Of a stretch of DNA of 64,000 nucleotides, positions 17,680 to 27,443 are shown one piece after another. Origin of the DNA: Paenibacillus cellulositrophicus. Lineage in GTDB: Bacteria > Bacillota > Bacilli > Paenibacillales > Paenibacillaceae. Each line of letters starts with the position of its first letter. Within the stretch, counting starts at the first letter, position 1. Where the stretch lies: contig NZ_CP045295.1 of the NCBI RefSeq assembly GCF_009363095.1, positions 4,741,001-4,805,000 of the forward strand, given 5' to 3'. The position numbers and the translations under genes were made by a program. The notes beneath the pieces were generated by a model that saw only the letters and a program-made list of their open reading frames with translations, ran no database searches and was not told where the DNA came from.

Positions 17680-18611
17680 ATTGGACGCGCAAATGGATCA
17701 ATCCCGTGCTGGATAAGGAATTCCGGCTGCGGATGCGGACCCCCCGGTCGGCGATTTCCCTGATGGTGTATATTTTGGTTCTCGGGCTGATCGCCCTGGG
17801 CTTTATTTATGTAAGCATGTACCTCGGGAACGGCGGCGGGCAGACCCGATTCAACTCGGGCATGGGCCAGATCATGTTCTATGTGCTGAGCTTTGCCCAG
17901 CTGGTGCTGATCGCATTCATGGCACCGGCGCTGACGGCGGGCGTCATCAGCAGCGAACGGGAAAAGCAGACGCTCAGCATGCTGCTAACCACCCAACAGA
18001 GCTCGTCGACGATCATTTTGAGCAAGCTGGTATCCTCGCTCAGCTTTATGGCCTTGATCGTGGTAGCAACGCTGCCGGTATACAGCATCGTATTTATGTA
18101 TGGCGGCATTTCCCTGAATCAGCTGGTCTCACTGTTCCTGTTCTATCTGTTCATTATGCTGATGCTGGGATCGCTGGGGGTTCTTTTTTCCACGCTGCTG
18201 AAGCGGACGATGATCTCCGTGATCGTGACCTATGGCGTTGGTTTGTGCATCTTTTTGCTGACTGGACTGCTGTATCTGTTCGCCCTAAGCTTGGTTCAGA
18301 GACAAAATGCACAATCAGTGCTGCAACCGGATTACTCCTGGGTTGGTTATATCCTGGGCTTGAATCCGGCGGCGGCGCTGATCAGCTTATTCGAACCGAG
18401 CTTTTCCAAACAGGCTTTCCTCGTCCGGGGAACGACGCTCAACGCGGATGCGCCGATTCAGCTGTGGCAGGAGTTTGTGGTGGTGTACAGCGTGGTCATC
18501 ATCGTGTCGCTCTGGATCAGCATCCGCCGGATTCGCCCGGTTCGCCGGAGAAGGAAGCAGGCAGAGACAGACGGCACGGATGGCGGAGCAACGATGGAGC
18601 CCGTGAAGTAA
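17676..18611 (+). CDS. ABC-2 type permease
   Basis: A 311-residue membrane protein with about six hydrophobic helices, starting MNWTRKWINPVLDKEFRLRMRTPRS. The intracellular motif VISSEREKQTLSMLLTTQQS is typical of ABC-2 exporters. The ATG at 17676 lies within the ATPase stop. It is probably the membrane channel of the same exporter. The C-terminus ends in a basic, Arg-rich stretch near RRIRPVRRRRKQ. Confidence 0.93.
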   Translation: MNWTRKWINPVLDKEFRLRMRTPRSAISLMVYILVLGLIALGFIYVSMYLGNGGGQTRFNSGMGQIMFYVLSFAQLVLIAFMAPALTAGVISSEREKQTLSMLLTTQQSSSTIILSKLVSSLSFMALIVVATLPVYSIVFMYGGISLNQLVSLFLFYLFIMLMLGSLGVLFSTLLKRTMISVIVTYGVGLCIFLLTGLLYLFALSLVQRQNAQSVLQPDYSWVGYILGLNPAAALISLFEPSFSKQAFLVRGTTLNADAPIQLWQEFVVVYSVVIIVSLWISIRRIRPVRRRRKQAETDGTDGGATMEPVK

Positions 18612-18696
18612 GTACTGGACGGGATTTAAAAAAAGCAGAACGGGATTATAAGCACACTGGCCGAGTATTTTATCCGTAAAAAAGGAGGTGGAAACC

Positions 18697-20388
18697 ATGG
18701 ACCCGATCATGCAGGCGATTCACCGGGCCCGCACCCGTCTGCAGGTCTTCAGAATGCTGAGGTATTTGGCATACGGGTTGTCCTTCGGTTTGACGGCGGC
18801 GTTGCTTCTCCTGCTCGCCGCCAGGCTGTGGCCGATTCCTTTCTATCAGCTGGCGGCTGCCGGGCTTGCGGTAGCAGGAGCGGCAGCTGGTCTGGCTGCC
18901 GGGCTGCTGCACCGCATCCGTGTGAAGGAAGCGGCTGAAGCGATGGATCTCGCCAGCGGCAGCGCGGAGCGAAGCGACATGATGGTGACCGCATTGTCTT
19001 TTGCCGGGAACGATTCGGCGGCGGCGCGATGGCAGCGGACCCAGGCGGCCGATTACGGACGCCTGTTTGCGGCACAGATGAAGACAAGGCTGAGAATGCC
19101 GAAGTTGACGAAGTGGTGGGCTGGCTGCGGCGGGGGGCTTGCCGTATGCCTTGCTCTGGCGCTGCTGCCAAGCCCGATGGATGACAAGCTTGCCCAGGCG
19201 GCGGAGCAGAAGCAGTGGGTTCAGGAGCAGCGAAAGAAAACGGAAGATCTGGTGAAAGAGCTCGAAACGAAGAAACTGGATCTGACGGCGAAAAAACCGC
19301 TGGATGACCACCTCAAGACGCTGCAAAAGGAACTGGACGGGACCAAGGATCCGGACCGGGCCCTGGAGCAGCTGGAGAAAACGATGAAGGCGATGGAGCA
19401 GACGGCCAAACAGCAGGAAGAGAAGGCGCGGAACCTGTCGGAGCTGGGCCGGAAGATGCAGCAGACGCCCCAGCTGTCTTCCATCGGGAAGAGCCTGGAG
19501 CAGAAGGATCAGGCTGCGATGAAAAAAGCGCTGGACCAGATGAAGCAGCAGATCCAGAAGCTGTCGCCGAAAGAGAAGGAGCAGCTGCGGGAGGCTCTGA
19601 AGAAGATGGCCGAAGAGGCCGGGAAGAAACAGGACACCAAGGCCCTTCAGGAAGCGCTCAACAAGGCGGAGCAGGCGCTGGCCGGCACGGACTCTTCTAA
19701 ACTGGACGAAGCCCTGAAGGGGTTGGAGGATGAGCTGGCCAAAGCGATTGCCGCGAGCCAGGCGTCTTCCAGCCAATCCGACGCTGCTTCGGCATTGGCC
19801 GCAAGCCTGGCATCGCAGGGGCTCGGCCTGGCTTCGCAAATGACGGCGGCCGGCATGCCCGTATCGGATGCATGGGCCACCGGCGGCGCGGCGGAACAGC
19901 TGGCCCTGGCGGATTCGGCCGGGATGGGCGAGCCTTCGGACAGCGGCGGAGGCGATCCATCGGAGCTGATTGACGGGGCGGGCCAAGGTAATAGTCCAGG
20001 CCAGGGATCCGGCAGTGGATCCGGCAGTGGATCCGGAAGCGGCTCCGGTTCCGGCGCCGGACAGGGCGGATCCGGACGCGGCGGGGCCGGCCAGGGGCAG
20101 GGTCCTGGTGCAGGCCTTGGCCAAGGCGGACGCGAGCTCGTGACGACGCCGCGCGAGTTTGCCGGCAAAGGGAATGTGAAGGCGGACACCGGTCCGATCC
20201 AAGGCGGCGGCGGAACGGTCCAGAAAGGCGGCGTCGCTCCGGGAGTCGAGGGGGCGAGCCGACCTTACGAGGAAGTGTACAAACAATATGAGGCCGAGGC
20301 CAAAAAGTCGCTGGGGCGCAGCGACCTGCCGCAGCAGATGCAGGGTCTGGTCGAGGAATATTTTACGGGAATCAATCCGAATCCCTGA
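18697..20388 (+). CDS. Membrane coiled-coil protein with Gly-Ser-rich region
   Basis: About 563 residues. Two hydrophobic segments near residues 26-72 and one near 145-160 anchor it. A long Lys/Glu/Gln-rich coiled coil runs from about 165 to 345, a Ser/Ala-rich part follows, and then a (GS)n and (GQ) low-complexity region (near residues 425-480) and a short conserved-looking C-terminus (SLGRSDLPQQMQGLVEEYFTGI) close it. AAAGGAGGTGG lies 6 bp before ATG 18697. I do not recognise a named family. Its place between an ABC exporter and a MoxR/VWA set suggests it is part of the same envelope system. Confidence 0.7.
   Translation: MDPIMQAIHRARTRLQVFRMLRYLAYGLSFGLTAALLLLLAARLWPIPFYQLAAAGLAVAGAAAGLAAGLLHRIRVKEAAEAMDLASGSAERSDMMVTALSFAGNDSAAARWQRTQAADYGRLFAAQMKTRLRMPKLTKWWAGCGGGLAVCLALALLPSPMDDKLAQAAEQKQWVQEQRKKTEDLVKELETKKLDLTAKKPLDDHLKTLQKELDGTKDPDRALEQLEKTMKAMEQTAKQQEEKARNLSELGRKMQQTPQLSSIGKSLEQKDQAAMKKALDQMKQQIQKLSPKEKEQLREALKKMAEEAGKKQDTKALQEALNKAEQALAGTDSSKLDEALKGLEDELAKAIAASQASSSQSDAASALAASLASQGLGLASQMTAAGMPVSDAWATGGAAEQLALADSAGMGEPSDSGGGDPSELIDGAGQGNSPGQGSGSGSGSGSGSGSGSGAGQGGSGRGGAGQGQGPGAGLGQGGRELVTTPREFAGKGNVKADTGPIQGGGGTVQKGGVAPGVEGASRPYEEVYKQYEAEAKKSLGRSDLPQQMQGLVEEYFTGINPNP
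20005..20055 (+). repeat. 12-bp tandem repeat coding for Gly-Ser linker
   Basis: Three GGATCC units separated by GGCAGT (20005, 20017, 20029) are followed by degenerate GGCTCCGG copies. They encode the Gly-Ser linker of the coiled-coil protein and could expand or contract in frame. Confidence 0.75.
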
Positions 20389-20411
20389 TCCACTATTGAG
20401 GAGGAAGGTTA

Positions 20412-21401
20412 ATGCTGGATACGCAAATTCAACCGGAAGCTTGGAAGGAGACGATATCCCGGGTACGGGGGCAGATCGCCGAGGTGATCGTGGGCCAGCA
20501 GGAGGTCGTCGAGCAGATGCTGTGGTGCATCTTTGCGGGAGGCCACGCCCTTCTGGAGGGCATTCCCGGTCTGGGCAAGACGATGCTGGTCCGCACGATT
20601 GCCGATACGCTCGACTTGTCGTTCTCGCGCATCCAGTTTACGCCGGATTTGATGCCAAGCGACATTACAGGCACGCAGGTCATCTCTTTCGGCCGTCAGG
20701 GGGAGACTTCGATGTCCTTTCAGCGCGGGCCGCTCTTCAGCAGCATCGTGCTGGCGGACGAAATCAACCGGGCGACCCCGAAAACGCAGAGCGCTTTGCT
20801 CGAGGCGATGCAGGAGAAAACGGTGACGGTTGGCAGCGAGACGCACGTTCTGCCGAAACCGTTCTTCGTCCTGGCGACGCAAAACCCGCTTGAAAACGAA
20901 GGGACCTATCCGCTACCGGAAGCCCAGCTGGACCGGTTCCTGCTCAAAATTCTCGTGCCGTATCCGGGAAGCGAGGAGCTGAAGGAAATCGTCCGGCGGA
21001 CAACGACGAACCGCCAGCCGGAGGTGCGGAAGCAAGCTGGTGCCGCTGAGCTGCTGGAAATCCAGCAGGGAGCCAGGGAAGTGCTGGTCGCCGATGAAGT
21101 GCTGGATTATGCGGCCAGGCTGCTGATGATGACCCATCCGGAAGAGGCGTCGGCGCCGGAGGGCGTCAAGAAGTACGTGCGCTTCGGTTCGGGGCCGCGC
21201 GGCATCCAGTCGATCATTTCGGCGGGGAAGGTCCGGGCGGTCTGCCAAGGCAGGATGCACCTGTCCACCGGCGATATCCATGCCGTCGCGGTGCCGGCAC
21301 TGCGGCACCGGATATTTTTGAACTTTGAAGGCCAGGCCATGGGAGTTACGACAGACCAGGTGATCCGCGAGATGCTCGAGCGGGCGGAGGCGCAGGGATG
21401 A
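20412..21401 (+). CDS. MoxR-family AAA+ ATPase
   Basis: A 329-residue AAA+ ATPase of the MoxR group, thought to act as a chaperone with VWA proteins. Walker A GIPGLGKTML lies near residue 56, Walker B VLADEINRA near residue 116, and sensor 1 VLATQNPLENEGTYPLPEAQLDRF near residue 155. A C-terminal lid follows. GAGGAGGAAGG precedes ATG 20412. The stop overlaps the DUF58 start by 4 bp (ATGA), the classic moxR-DUF58 pairing. Confidence 0.96.
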   Translation: MLDTQIQPEAWKETISRVRGQIAEVIVGQQEVVEQMLWCIFAGGHALLEGIPGLGKTMLVRTIADTLDLSFSRIQFTPDLMPSDITGTQVISFGRQGETSMSFQRGPLFSSIVLADEINRATPKTQSALLEAMQEKTVTVGSETHVLPKPFFVLATQNPLENEGTYPLPEAQLDRFLLKILVPYPGSEELKEIVRRTTTNRQPEVRKQAGAAELLEIQQGAREVLVADEVLDYAARLLMMTHPEEASAPEGVKKYVRFGSGPRGIQSIISAGKVRAVCQGRMHLSTGDIHAVAVPALRHRIFLNFEGQAMGVTTDQVIREMLERAEAQG

Positions 21402-22333
21402 GCGCGGAATACCTGCTGCCCCCGGACTGGATGGTCCGGCTGGAGCGGATGAGCCTTGGCTCTGCGAAGCGTGTGGCCGGTACCCTGCAGGGCAAGCGGC
21501 GCTCCAGCCGGCTCGGCTCTTCTCTCGAATTCGCCGATTACCGGCCTTACGCTCCCGGGGATGACATCCGCCGGTTCGACTGGGGCGTGTATGCGCGGAC
21601 AGGCAAGCCGTTCGTCCGGCAGTTTATGGACGAGCAGGAGCTGATGGTCAGCCTGTACGTGGACTGCTCGGCATCGATGGATTTTGCAGGCGGGACCCGG
21701 GGACGGGAGGGGAATGGGAATGAAGCGATTCCCTCCAAGCTGCGGTATGCAAAGCAGCTGGCCGCCAGCATCGGATATGTTGCGCTGTGCTCTTACGAAC
21801 GGCTGCAGGCCTGCTGCTTCAGCGGCCAGATCGACGCCCGCCTGCCCGTGCTCCGCGGGCGCGGGGCGGCCCACCGGCTGTTTCGGTTTTTTCAGGACGC
21901 GGCCCCCGGAGAAGAAGGAAGCCTGGCGGCCGCCTTCGGCGCACCAGGAGCGATGCCCAGACTGCCGGGGATGACCTGGATCTTCTCGGACTTTTGGCTG
22001 GATGAACGGGAGGAGGATCTCGGGCTGATGCTGAGCCGCCTAAGAGGGGCGGGGCAGGAAGTCGTACTCGTTCAGGTGCTAGCCCCGGAGGAAATCGACC
22101 CGGCCTACAGCGGCGACTTAAGACTGATCGACAGCGAGCTGGGTACCGGGAAGGATATCGCCTTCACCGGCAAAGTGTTACGGGCCTACCAGGACGAGCT
22201 TGAACGGTATCAGGAATACCTGATGAAGCTGGCTGCAGATCGCGGCATGACCTTCATCCGGGTTTCGACAGATATGAGCCTGCAAAAGGCGGTGTTTGGC
22301 GTAATGGCGGAGGCAGGTCTCGTCATCGCCTGA
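21398..22333 (+). CDS. DUF58 domain protein (VWA-like)
   Basis: A 311-residue soluble DUF58 protein. The family motif DDIRRFDWGVYARTGKPFVRQF lies near residue 55, followed by a VWA-like segment LYVDCSASMDF whose DxSxS could bind a metal. It lacks the N-terminal membrane helices that many DUF58 proteins have, so it may be cytosolic. It works with the MoxR ATPase encoded just before it, with which it overlaps by 4 bp. Confidence 0.93.
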   Translation: MSAEYLLPPDWMVRLERMSLGSAKRVAGTLQGKRRSSRLGSSLEFADYRPYAPGDDIRRFDWGVYARTGKPFVRQFMDEQELMVSLYVDCSASMDFAGGTRGREGNGNEAIPSKLRYAKQLAASIGYVALCSYERLQACCFSGQIDARLPVLRGRGAAHRLFRFFQDAAPGEEGSLAAAFGAPGAMPRLPGMTWIFSDFWLDEREEDLGLMLSRLRGAGQEVVLVQVLAPEEIDPAYSGDLRLIDSELGTGKDIAFTGKVLRAYQDELERYQEYLMKLAADRGMTFIRVSTDMSLQKAVFGVMAEAGLVIA

Positions 22334-22366
22334 CGAGCTTGGCGTACAGAGAAAGGGGGAAGCATT

Positions 22367-24373
22367 GTGGGAATCGGTTCATGGGCAGGGCTGTGGTTTG
22401 CGCTCAGCATACCGGCGATTCTGCTGATGTATTTGCTCAAACGCAAGTTTATAGACACCACCGTGCCCAGCCACCTGCTGTGGGACCGGGTGCTGAAAAA
22501 TATCGAAGCCAACCGCCCATGGCAGAAGCTGCAAAATCGCCTGCTGCTGTGGCTGCAGCTGCTTGCCGCTGCGCTGCTCGTTTTTGCCCTGCTGCAGCCT
22601 TATCTGTGGGTATCCGGAAATAGCGGGGGGCATATCGTCTTCGTTGCCGATACATCCGGGAGCATGGGTGCAATAGCGGCGCCGCCAGCCGGCAATGCAG
22701 AACAGTCTTCCCAGGACCCGCAGGAGACGCGGATCGAACGAATGAAATCCGAGATGAAGCAGTACGTGAAGAAGCATGCCCGCGGCAGCGAGGTTACCCT
22801 GCTCAGCATGAAATCCGAGCCCGACGTGATCATTTCCCGGGAAAAGGATGCGAAGCGCATTCAGGATGCGATCGACGGTCTCACGCCTTACTACGGTCAG
22901 GCGGCGTATAATGAGACGCTTTCGCTGGCCTCTGCGCTTACGCGGGAGGAGCAGAACGCGGAGGTTGTTCTTTTTACGGACGGCGAATGGAAGGGCGCCA
23001 GCGACCAGGTGACGTTTGAAGTTCCTGCACACACAGTCCTGGTTGGAAACGGTCCGGTGAAAAATGCCGGCATCCAGCAGTTTGGCATTCAGCAGGGCAA
23101 GGAAGGTAATGATGCGGTGGCAGTGCTCGGCTCGAGCGGGACATGGGATGCGCGGGTCGATGTACGCATTTATGGGGACAACAAGCTGCTGCGTACCGAT
23201 TCGGCCGATCTTACCCGGCACAGCGCCACGCTGGTTCTGCAGTCTCTGCCGCCGGCTGACGTGTACCGGATTGAGCTGGATGGCGATGACGGATATGCCG
23301 CGGACAACGCAGCTTACGCTTTTGGGAAAAGCAGCCGGGAGCCGAGCATTCTGCTGCTGACGCCGGGCAATCTGTTTCTGGAAAAGGCGCTGCAGCTGAC
23401 CGGAGCGCAGGTGACCCGGATGACAACGGAAGAGGTGGCATCCAGCAATTCCGCGAAAACGGCGGATTCAGGGAACGCTGCGTCTGTTCCACAGGTTCCC
23501 AAGGATCCGCCGGATTTGATCGTTGTAGACGGGCAGGCGCCTGATTTTACGAAGGAAGGTTCCTGGAAGCAGCTGCTTGAAGAGACCCCGCTGTGGTCGA
23601 TCGGCGGCAGCGGTCCGGAAGTCAAGGTGAACGGTCAGGAGCCTAAAGTATCCGATCATCCGGTGAATCGGTACATCACGCTGAAAGGCCTCTACGTGGG
23701 CGAGCTGCACAAGGAACCGCTGCCGGCCTGGGCCGAGCCGCTGGTGACAATCGGTGGTACGCCTGCGGTATATGCGGGCAAGGAAGCGGGACATCCGCGG
23801 CTGTCGTTTTTGTTCCGGCTGCAGGACACGGATCTGCCGCTGTCGGCGGAATTTCCGATCCTCGTCCATAACGCGGTTTCTTGGCTGAACGAAGGCGAAG
23901 GTATGGGCCTCGGCAGGGTAACAGCCGGATCGGGCATGGAGGTGCCGATCGCAGCGGATGCGGAGCAAGCGGAATGGAAGGTGCAGCATACCGGGGTGCC
24001 TGGTGCGGGAGCGTCGGTTCCAGAGGTGCAAAAACGGGAGCGGGCGATATCCTCCCTGCAGATGGCGCCGCAAGTACCCGGATTGTATGCTTTTGAAGAG
24101 CGAAACAGTCAGGGGAACACCACCAGCTATCTGGTGGAGGCGACTGCCGATCCTTTTGAGGGGACCTTTGCCTCCTCTAAACCGGTTGTTTTGAAATCGG
24201 GCCAAGACGATACAGGCAGGGCTGAGGCAGGTGCCGGAGAACAGGCAGGGAATCCGGGAACGGATGGAAAAATCGGTCAAAGCCGCTACTCGCTCATGTG
24301 GCTGGCCGCCGCCGTCGTACTGCTGATGATCGTGACCGAATGGGGGGTGTACCAGCGTGGGCGTTCAATTTAA
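22367..24373 (+). CDS. BatA-like membrane protein with VWA domain
   Basis: A 668-residue protein. The N-terminus has the BatA layout: a helix (WFALSIPAILLMYLLKRK) and a second one near residues 58-80 (LLLWLQLLAAALLVFALLQ). A VWA domain follows with the DxSGS motif in VFVADTSGSMG (residue about 90) and FTDGEWKG near 198. Residues 325-420 look GATase1-like (ILLLTPGNLFLEKALQLTG, DLIVVDGQAP). The last helix lies near residues 643-660. GTG 22367 is the probable start, 33 bp after the DUF58 gene. The extracellular VWA domain suggests protein-protein contacts outside the membrane. Confidence 0.88.
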   Translation: MGIGSWAGLWFALSIPAILLMYLLKRKFIDTTVPSHLLWDRVLKNIEANRPWQKLQNRLLLWLQLLAAALLVFALLQPYLWVSGNSGGHIVFVADTSGSMGAIAAPPAGNAEQSSQDPQETRIERMKSEMKQYVKKHARGSEVTLLSMKSEPDVIISREKDAKRIQDAIDGLTPYYGQAAYNETLSLASALTREEQNAEVVLFTDGEWKGASDQVTFEVPAHTVLVGNGPVKNAGIQQFGIQQGKEGNDAVAVLGSSGTWDARVDVRIYGDNKLLRTDSADLTRHSATLVLQSLPPADVYRIELDGDDGYAADNAAYAFGKSSREPSILLLTPGNLFLEKALQLTGAQVTRMTTEEVASSNSAKTADSGNAASVPQVPKDPPDLIVVDGQAPDFTKEGSWKQLLEETPLWSIGGSGPEVKVNGQEPKVSDHPVNRYITLKGLYVGELHKEPLPAWAEPLVTIGGTPAVYAGKEAGHPRLSFLFRLQDTDLPLSAEFPILVHNAVSWLNEGEGMGLGRVTAGSGMEVPIAADAEQAEWKVQHTGVPGAGASVPEVQKRERAISSLQMAPQVPGLYAFEERNSQGNTTSYLVEATADPFEGTFASSKPVVLKSGQDDTGRAEAGAGEQAGNPGTDGKIGQSRYSLMWLAAAVVLLMIVTEWGVYQRGRSI

Positions 24374-27296
24374 TCACCCTTGGCTGCTGCTCTTGCTCCT
24401 TCCGCTGGCGCTTCTGATGGTGTATGCGTACAAATCGGACTTTCGCCTGGCCGGCCGCCGCAAAACCTGGGCGATCGCCATCCGTTCCGTGATCCTGCTG
24501 CTGCTCGTGCTGATGCTGTCCGGATTGCAATCTTATACTGTATTGCACCAAAAGAAGGTCGTATATGTCGTTGACCGCTCGATGAGCATGACGGACACGG
24601 AAAGCGCCGAAGCGTTTATTGGACAATCGGCCAAAGGCAAGGAAGCGAAGGACACCATCGCGGTGGTATCCACAGGTCTGGACGCGGCTGTTGAGCAAAA
24701 AGAGACCCATGAGCTCCCGGGCTCCCTTCGGCTGAATGCGGACCTGAAGCGGGAGTACACGAATCTGGAAGCCGGCATGATGCTCTCCGGGAGCATGCTG
24801 GACAGCCGCTCGGATTCCCGGATCGTCCTGATCACCGACGGGGAGGAGAATGTCGGCAGCATGCTGTCGGCCGGACGGCTGTTGAAGGACCAGGGCATCC
24901 CGGTTGACGTGCTGGAGATGCCTTCGTCCGAACAGCAGGACGTCTCCGTGGAGGAAGTCAAAGTCCCGGAAAAGCTCTACCAAGCAGAGTCCTATTATAT
25001 TGAAGTGCTGGTGCGGAGCACCTATAAAGGCAAGGGTGAGCTCCGACTGTATGAAGACAACGCCGAGATCGGCCGCGAGTCGGTGGACGTGACCCCTGGA
25101 GACAACCGATACGCCGTGAAGGGGCTGGCGAAAAAAACGGGGCTTCACCGCTACCGTGCCGAAATTTTCATGGACGGCGACCGCCAGTCGGCCAACAATG
25201 CGGGATATGCCTTTACCCGGGTGGAAGGTCCGCCCAAGGTGCTGATCGTGGAAGGCGAGAAGGGAAACGCGGCCAATCTTGCGTCGGCTCTCTCATCGGG
25301 CCTGGTTCAGTATGAGCGGATCGATCCGAGTGTTCTGCCGCTGGAGCCGGCGAAATATGCTGCGTACGACTCCATCATTTTTAACAACGTTTCCGGTGAC
25401 CAGGTGGGCGAGCGGCGGATGGCAATGATCGAACAGGCGGTCCGAACTTACGGGGTCGGCTTTATGATGGCCGGTGGCGAGGACAGTTACGGCATGGGCG
25501 GCTATTTCAAGACGCCGATTGAAAAGCTGCTCCCCGTCTCCATGGAGCTGGAGGGCAAGCGGGAGATCCCGTCCCTCGGTCTGATCCTGGTCATTGACCG
25601 TTCGGGCAGCATGAGCGGGGACAAAATGGAGCTCGCCAAGGAAGCGGCGATCCGTACGGTGGAAATGCTGAGATCCAAGGATACGGTCGGCGTGCTCGCC
25701 TTTGATTCCCAGCCGTGGTGGGTCGTGACCCCTCAGCCCCTGGCGAACGGCAAGGAGGATGTCATCTCACAAATCCAATCCATCCAAAGCGAGGGCGGTA
25801 CCGATATTTACCCGGCCGCCGCGTCCGCCGTGGAGGAGATGCTGAAGGTCAAGGCCCAGCGGAAGCATATCATCCTGATGACCGACGGACAGTCGGCCGG
25901 AAACGGCGGATACAGCGATTTGATCGAGCAAATGAAAGGCGGCAAAATCACGATGTCCACGGTTGCGGTCGGAATGGACGCGGACGTCAATCTGCTGCAG
26001 TCGCTGGCGGATGAGGCCAAGGGCCGATACTACTTTGTGGATGACGCTTCGTCGATACCGTCGATTTTCAGTCGCGAAGCCGCGATGATGTCCAAGTCCT
26101 ACATCGTGGACAAGCCGTTTGTGCCGGCACTGCAAAACGGCGGGGACTGGACGTCTTTGTTCGAAAATGGCGTGCCGCAAGTTTACGGCTATGTCGCCAC
26201 GACGCCGAAGCAGGGGGCGCAGACGGTGCTGACCAGTCCGGAGCCCGACCCGCTGCTGGCGAGGTGGCAGTACGGATCCGGCCGAACCGTCGCCTGGACA
26301 AGCGACCTGATGGGCAAATGGTCGAAGGACTGGGTAGCTTGGCCCGCCTTCTCCAATATCGTGACCCAGATGGTGAAGTGGACCTTCCCGCAGTTTACGG
26401 CTTCCCCGTATGAGGTAAGCACACAGATCGAGGGGAACCGGGTCCGTTTTGAAGTCAAAGCGGATACGGCGGGCGTGGATCAACTGCAGGCGGTCATTAC
26501 CGGGGAAGATCTGCAGGAGCATAAGGTGGATCTGGTTCAGGAGGCGCCGGGAAGCTATACCGGAGAGCTGCCGGTGGACCAGTCCGGTTCGTATCTGATG
26601 ACGCTGCTCGATGGCAGCGGCAAGCCGGCTGCGCCCGGCACCGGACTGGTCGTCCCTTACTCTCCGGAATACCGGATTGCGGACGGGAATGCGGATCAGG
26701 GGCTTCAGCGATTGGCTGAGCTGACCGGCGGCCGGATGCTGTCGATGGACCATCCGGAGCAGGTATTTGCCGCCAAAGCCAAGCCGAGCCGCCAGCTCCA
26801 TGATTGGAGCTATGCGCTGCTGGCGGCGGCCCTGGTGCTGTGGGTGGCGGACATTGCCGTCCGCCGCCTGGCGCTCCCATGGGGCGCCATCGCTGCGCGG
26901 GCCGCCGCCATCCTGCGGCGGCGGCAAGCACCGGCCGGCGGGGCGGAGGCCCCGGACGCCGGCCTGGGCCGGTTGGCGGCGCGCAAGCAGCGCACCGCCG
27001 CCTTCTACGGCGGCCGCTCTGCCGGGCCGCCGGCACCGGCGCCGCAGGCGCGCGCGGAGCGCGGCGCGGCCGGCGCCAGCGGGCGCAGCCCGCAGGAAGC
27101 CGGAGCGGAGCGTCCGGCTTCGGGGGCGTCCCGCCCGGCGGCTTCGCCTTCGCCGCCGCGCGGGGCGCCAACAGCCCGGCCGCCGGAGGCCGGGCCGGGC
27201 AAGGAAGCTGCGGCGCAAAGCCCGCCGCAGCCGGAGGAAGAGCGGTCCGCAGCGATGGACCGCCTGCTGGCCGCGCGTAAGCGGAACTCGCGCTAG
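24357..27296 (+). CDS. Large membrane protein with two VWA domains and a GATase1-like domain
   Basis: A 979-residue protein. Two N-terminal helices are followed by a VWA-like domain (DRSMSMTD near 68, ITDGEENVG near 156), a GATase1-like domain (VLIVEGEKGN near 294, FMMAGGEDSYGMGGYF near 375) and a second VWA domain with a full MIDAS (DRSGSMSG near 411, GTDIYPA, MTDGQSAG). A membrane helix lies near 815-834, and then a cytosolic tail of about 140 residues rich in Ala, Pro, Arg and Gly. The GTG start overlaps the previous gene by 17 bp. It ends the eight-gene run. Confidence 0.87.
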   Translation: MGVQFNHPWLLLLLLPLALLMVYAYKSDFRLAGRRKTWAIAIRSVILLLLVLMLSGLQSYTVLHQKKVVYVVDRSMSMTDTESAEAFIGQSAKGKEAKDTIAVVSTGLDAAVEQKETHELPGSLRLNADLKREYTNLEAGMMLSGSMLDSRSDSRIVLITDGEENVGSMLSAGRLLKDQGIPVDVLEMPSSEQQDVSVEEVKVPEKLYQAESYYIEVLVRSTYKGKGELRLYEDNAEIGRESVDVTPGDNRYAVKGLAKKTGLHRYRAEIFMDGDRQSANNAGYAFTRVEGPPKVLIVEGEKGNAANLASALSSGLVQYERIDPSVLPLEPAKYAAYDSIIFNNVSGDQVGERRMAMIEQAVRTYGVGFMMAGGEDSYGMGGYFKTPIEKLLPVSMELEGKREIPSLGLILVIDRSGSMSGDKMELAKEAAIRTVEMLRSKDTVGVLAFDSQPWWVVTPQPLANGKEDVISQIQSIQSEGGTDIYPAAASAVEEMLKVKAQRKHIILMTDGQSAGNGGYSDLIEQMKGGKITMSTVAVGMDADVNLLQSLADEAKGRYYFVDDASSIPSIFSREAAMMSKSYIVDKPFVPALQNGGDWTSLFENGVPQVYGYVATTPKQGAQTVLTSPEPDPLLARWQYGSGRTVAWTSDLMGKWSKDWVAWPAFSNIVTQMVKWTFPQFTASPYEVSTQIEGNRVRFEVKADTAGVDQLQAVITGEDLQEHKVDLVQEAPGSYTGELPVDQSGSYLMTLLDGSGKPAAPGTGLVVPYSPEYRIADGNADQGLQRLAELTGGRMLSMDHPEQVFAAKAKPSRQLHDWSYALLAAALVLWVADIAVRRLALPWGAIAARAAAILRRRQAPAGGAEAPDAGLGRLAARKQRTAAFYGGRSAGPPAPAPQARAERGAAGASGRSPQEAGAERPASGASRPAASPSPPRGAPTARPPEAGPGKEAAAQSPPQPEEERSAAMDRLLAARKRNSR

Positions 27297-27326
27297 GGCG
27301 CGGACCACGCCAAATTTACTCAAACC

Positions 27327-27395
27327 AAAGAACCCCTTGGAGGCCGGAGGGCTGAAGCCCGCCAGTGAATGCCATTCCAAGGGGTTCTTTTTCAT
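27327..27395. terminator. Bidirectional terminator with 15-bp perfect stem
   Basis: AAAGAACCCCTTGGA (27327-27341) pairs exactly with TCCAAGGGGTTCTTT (27376-27390), and the 34-nt loop contains a smaller GGGCT/AGCCC hairpin. It separates the plus-strand VWA gene run from the minus-strand histidine kinase gene and could end transcripts from both sides. Confidence 0.85.
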
Positions 27396-27443
27396 ATGAA
27401 TTTTTAATTACAATATGTGAATTTTCAATTATAACATCTTCTC

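Noticed and set aside
18670..20286. Long minus-strand frame opposite the coiled-coil gene
   Set aside because: It is Arg/Leu-rich with Gly-Ser mirror repeats and arises from the GC-rich repeats of the plus-strand gene.
25767..27395. 542-codon frame opposite the large VWA gene
   Set aside because: Arg-rich shadow of a GC-rich gene that itself shows clear VWA motifs and helices.
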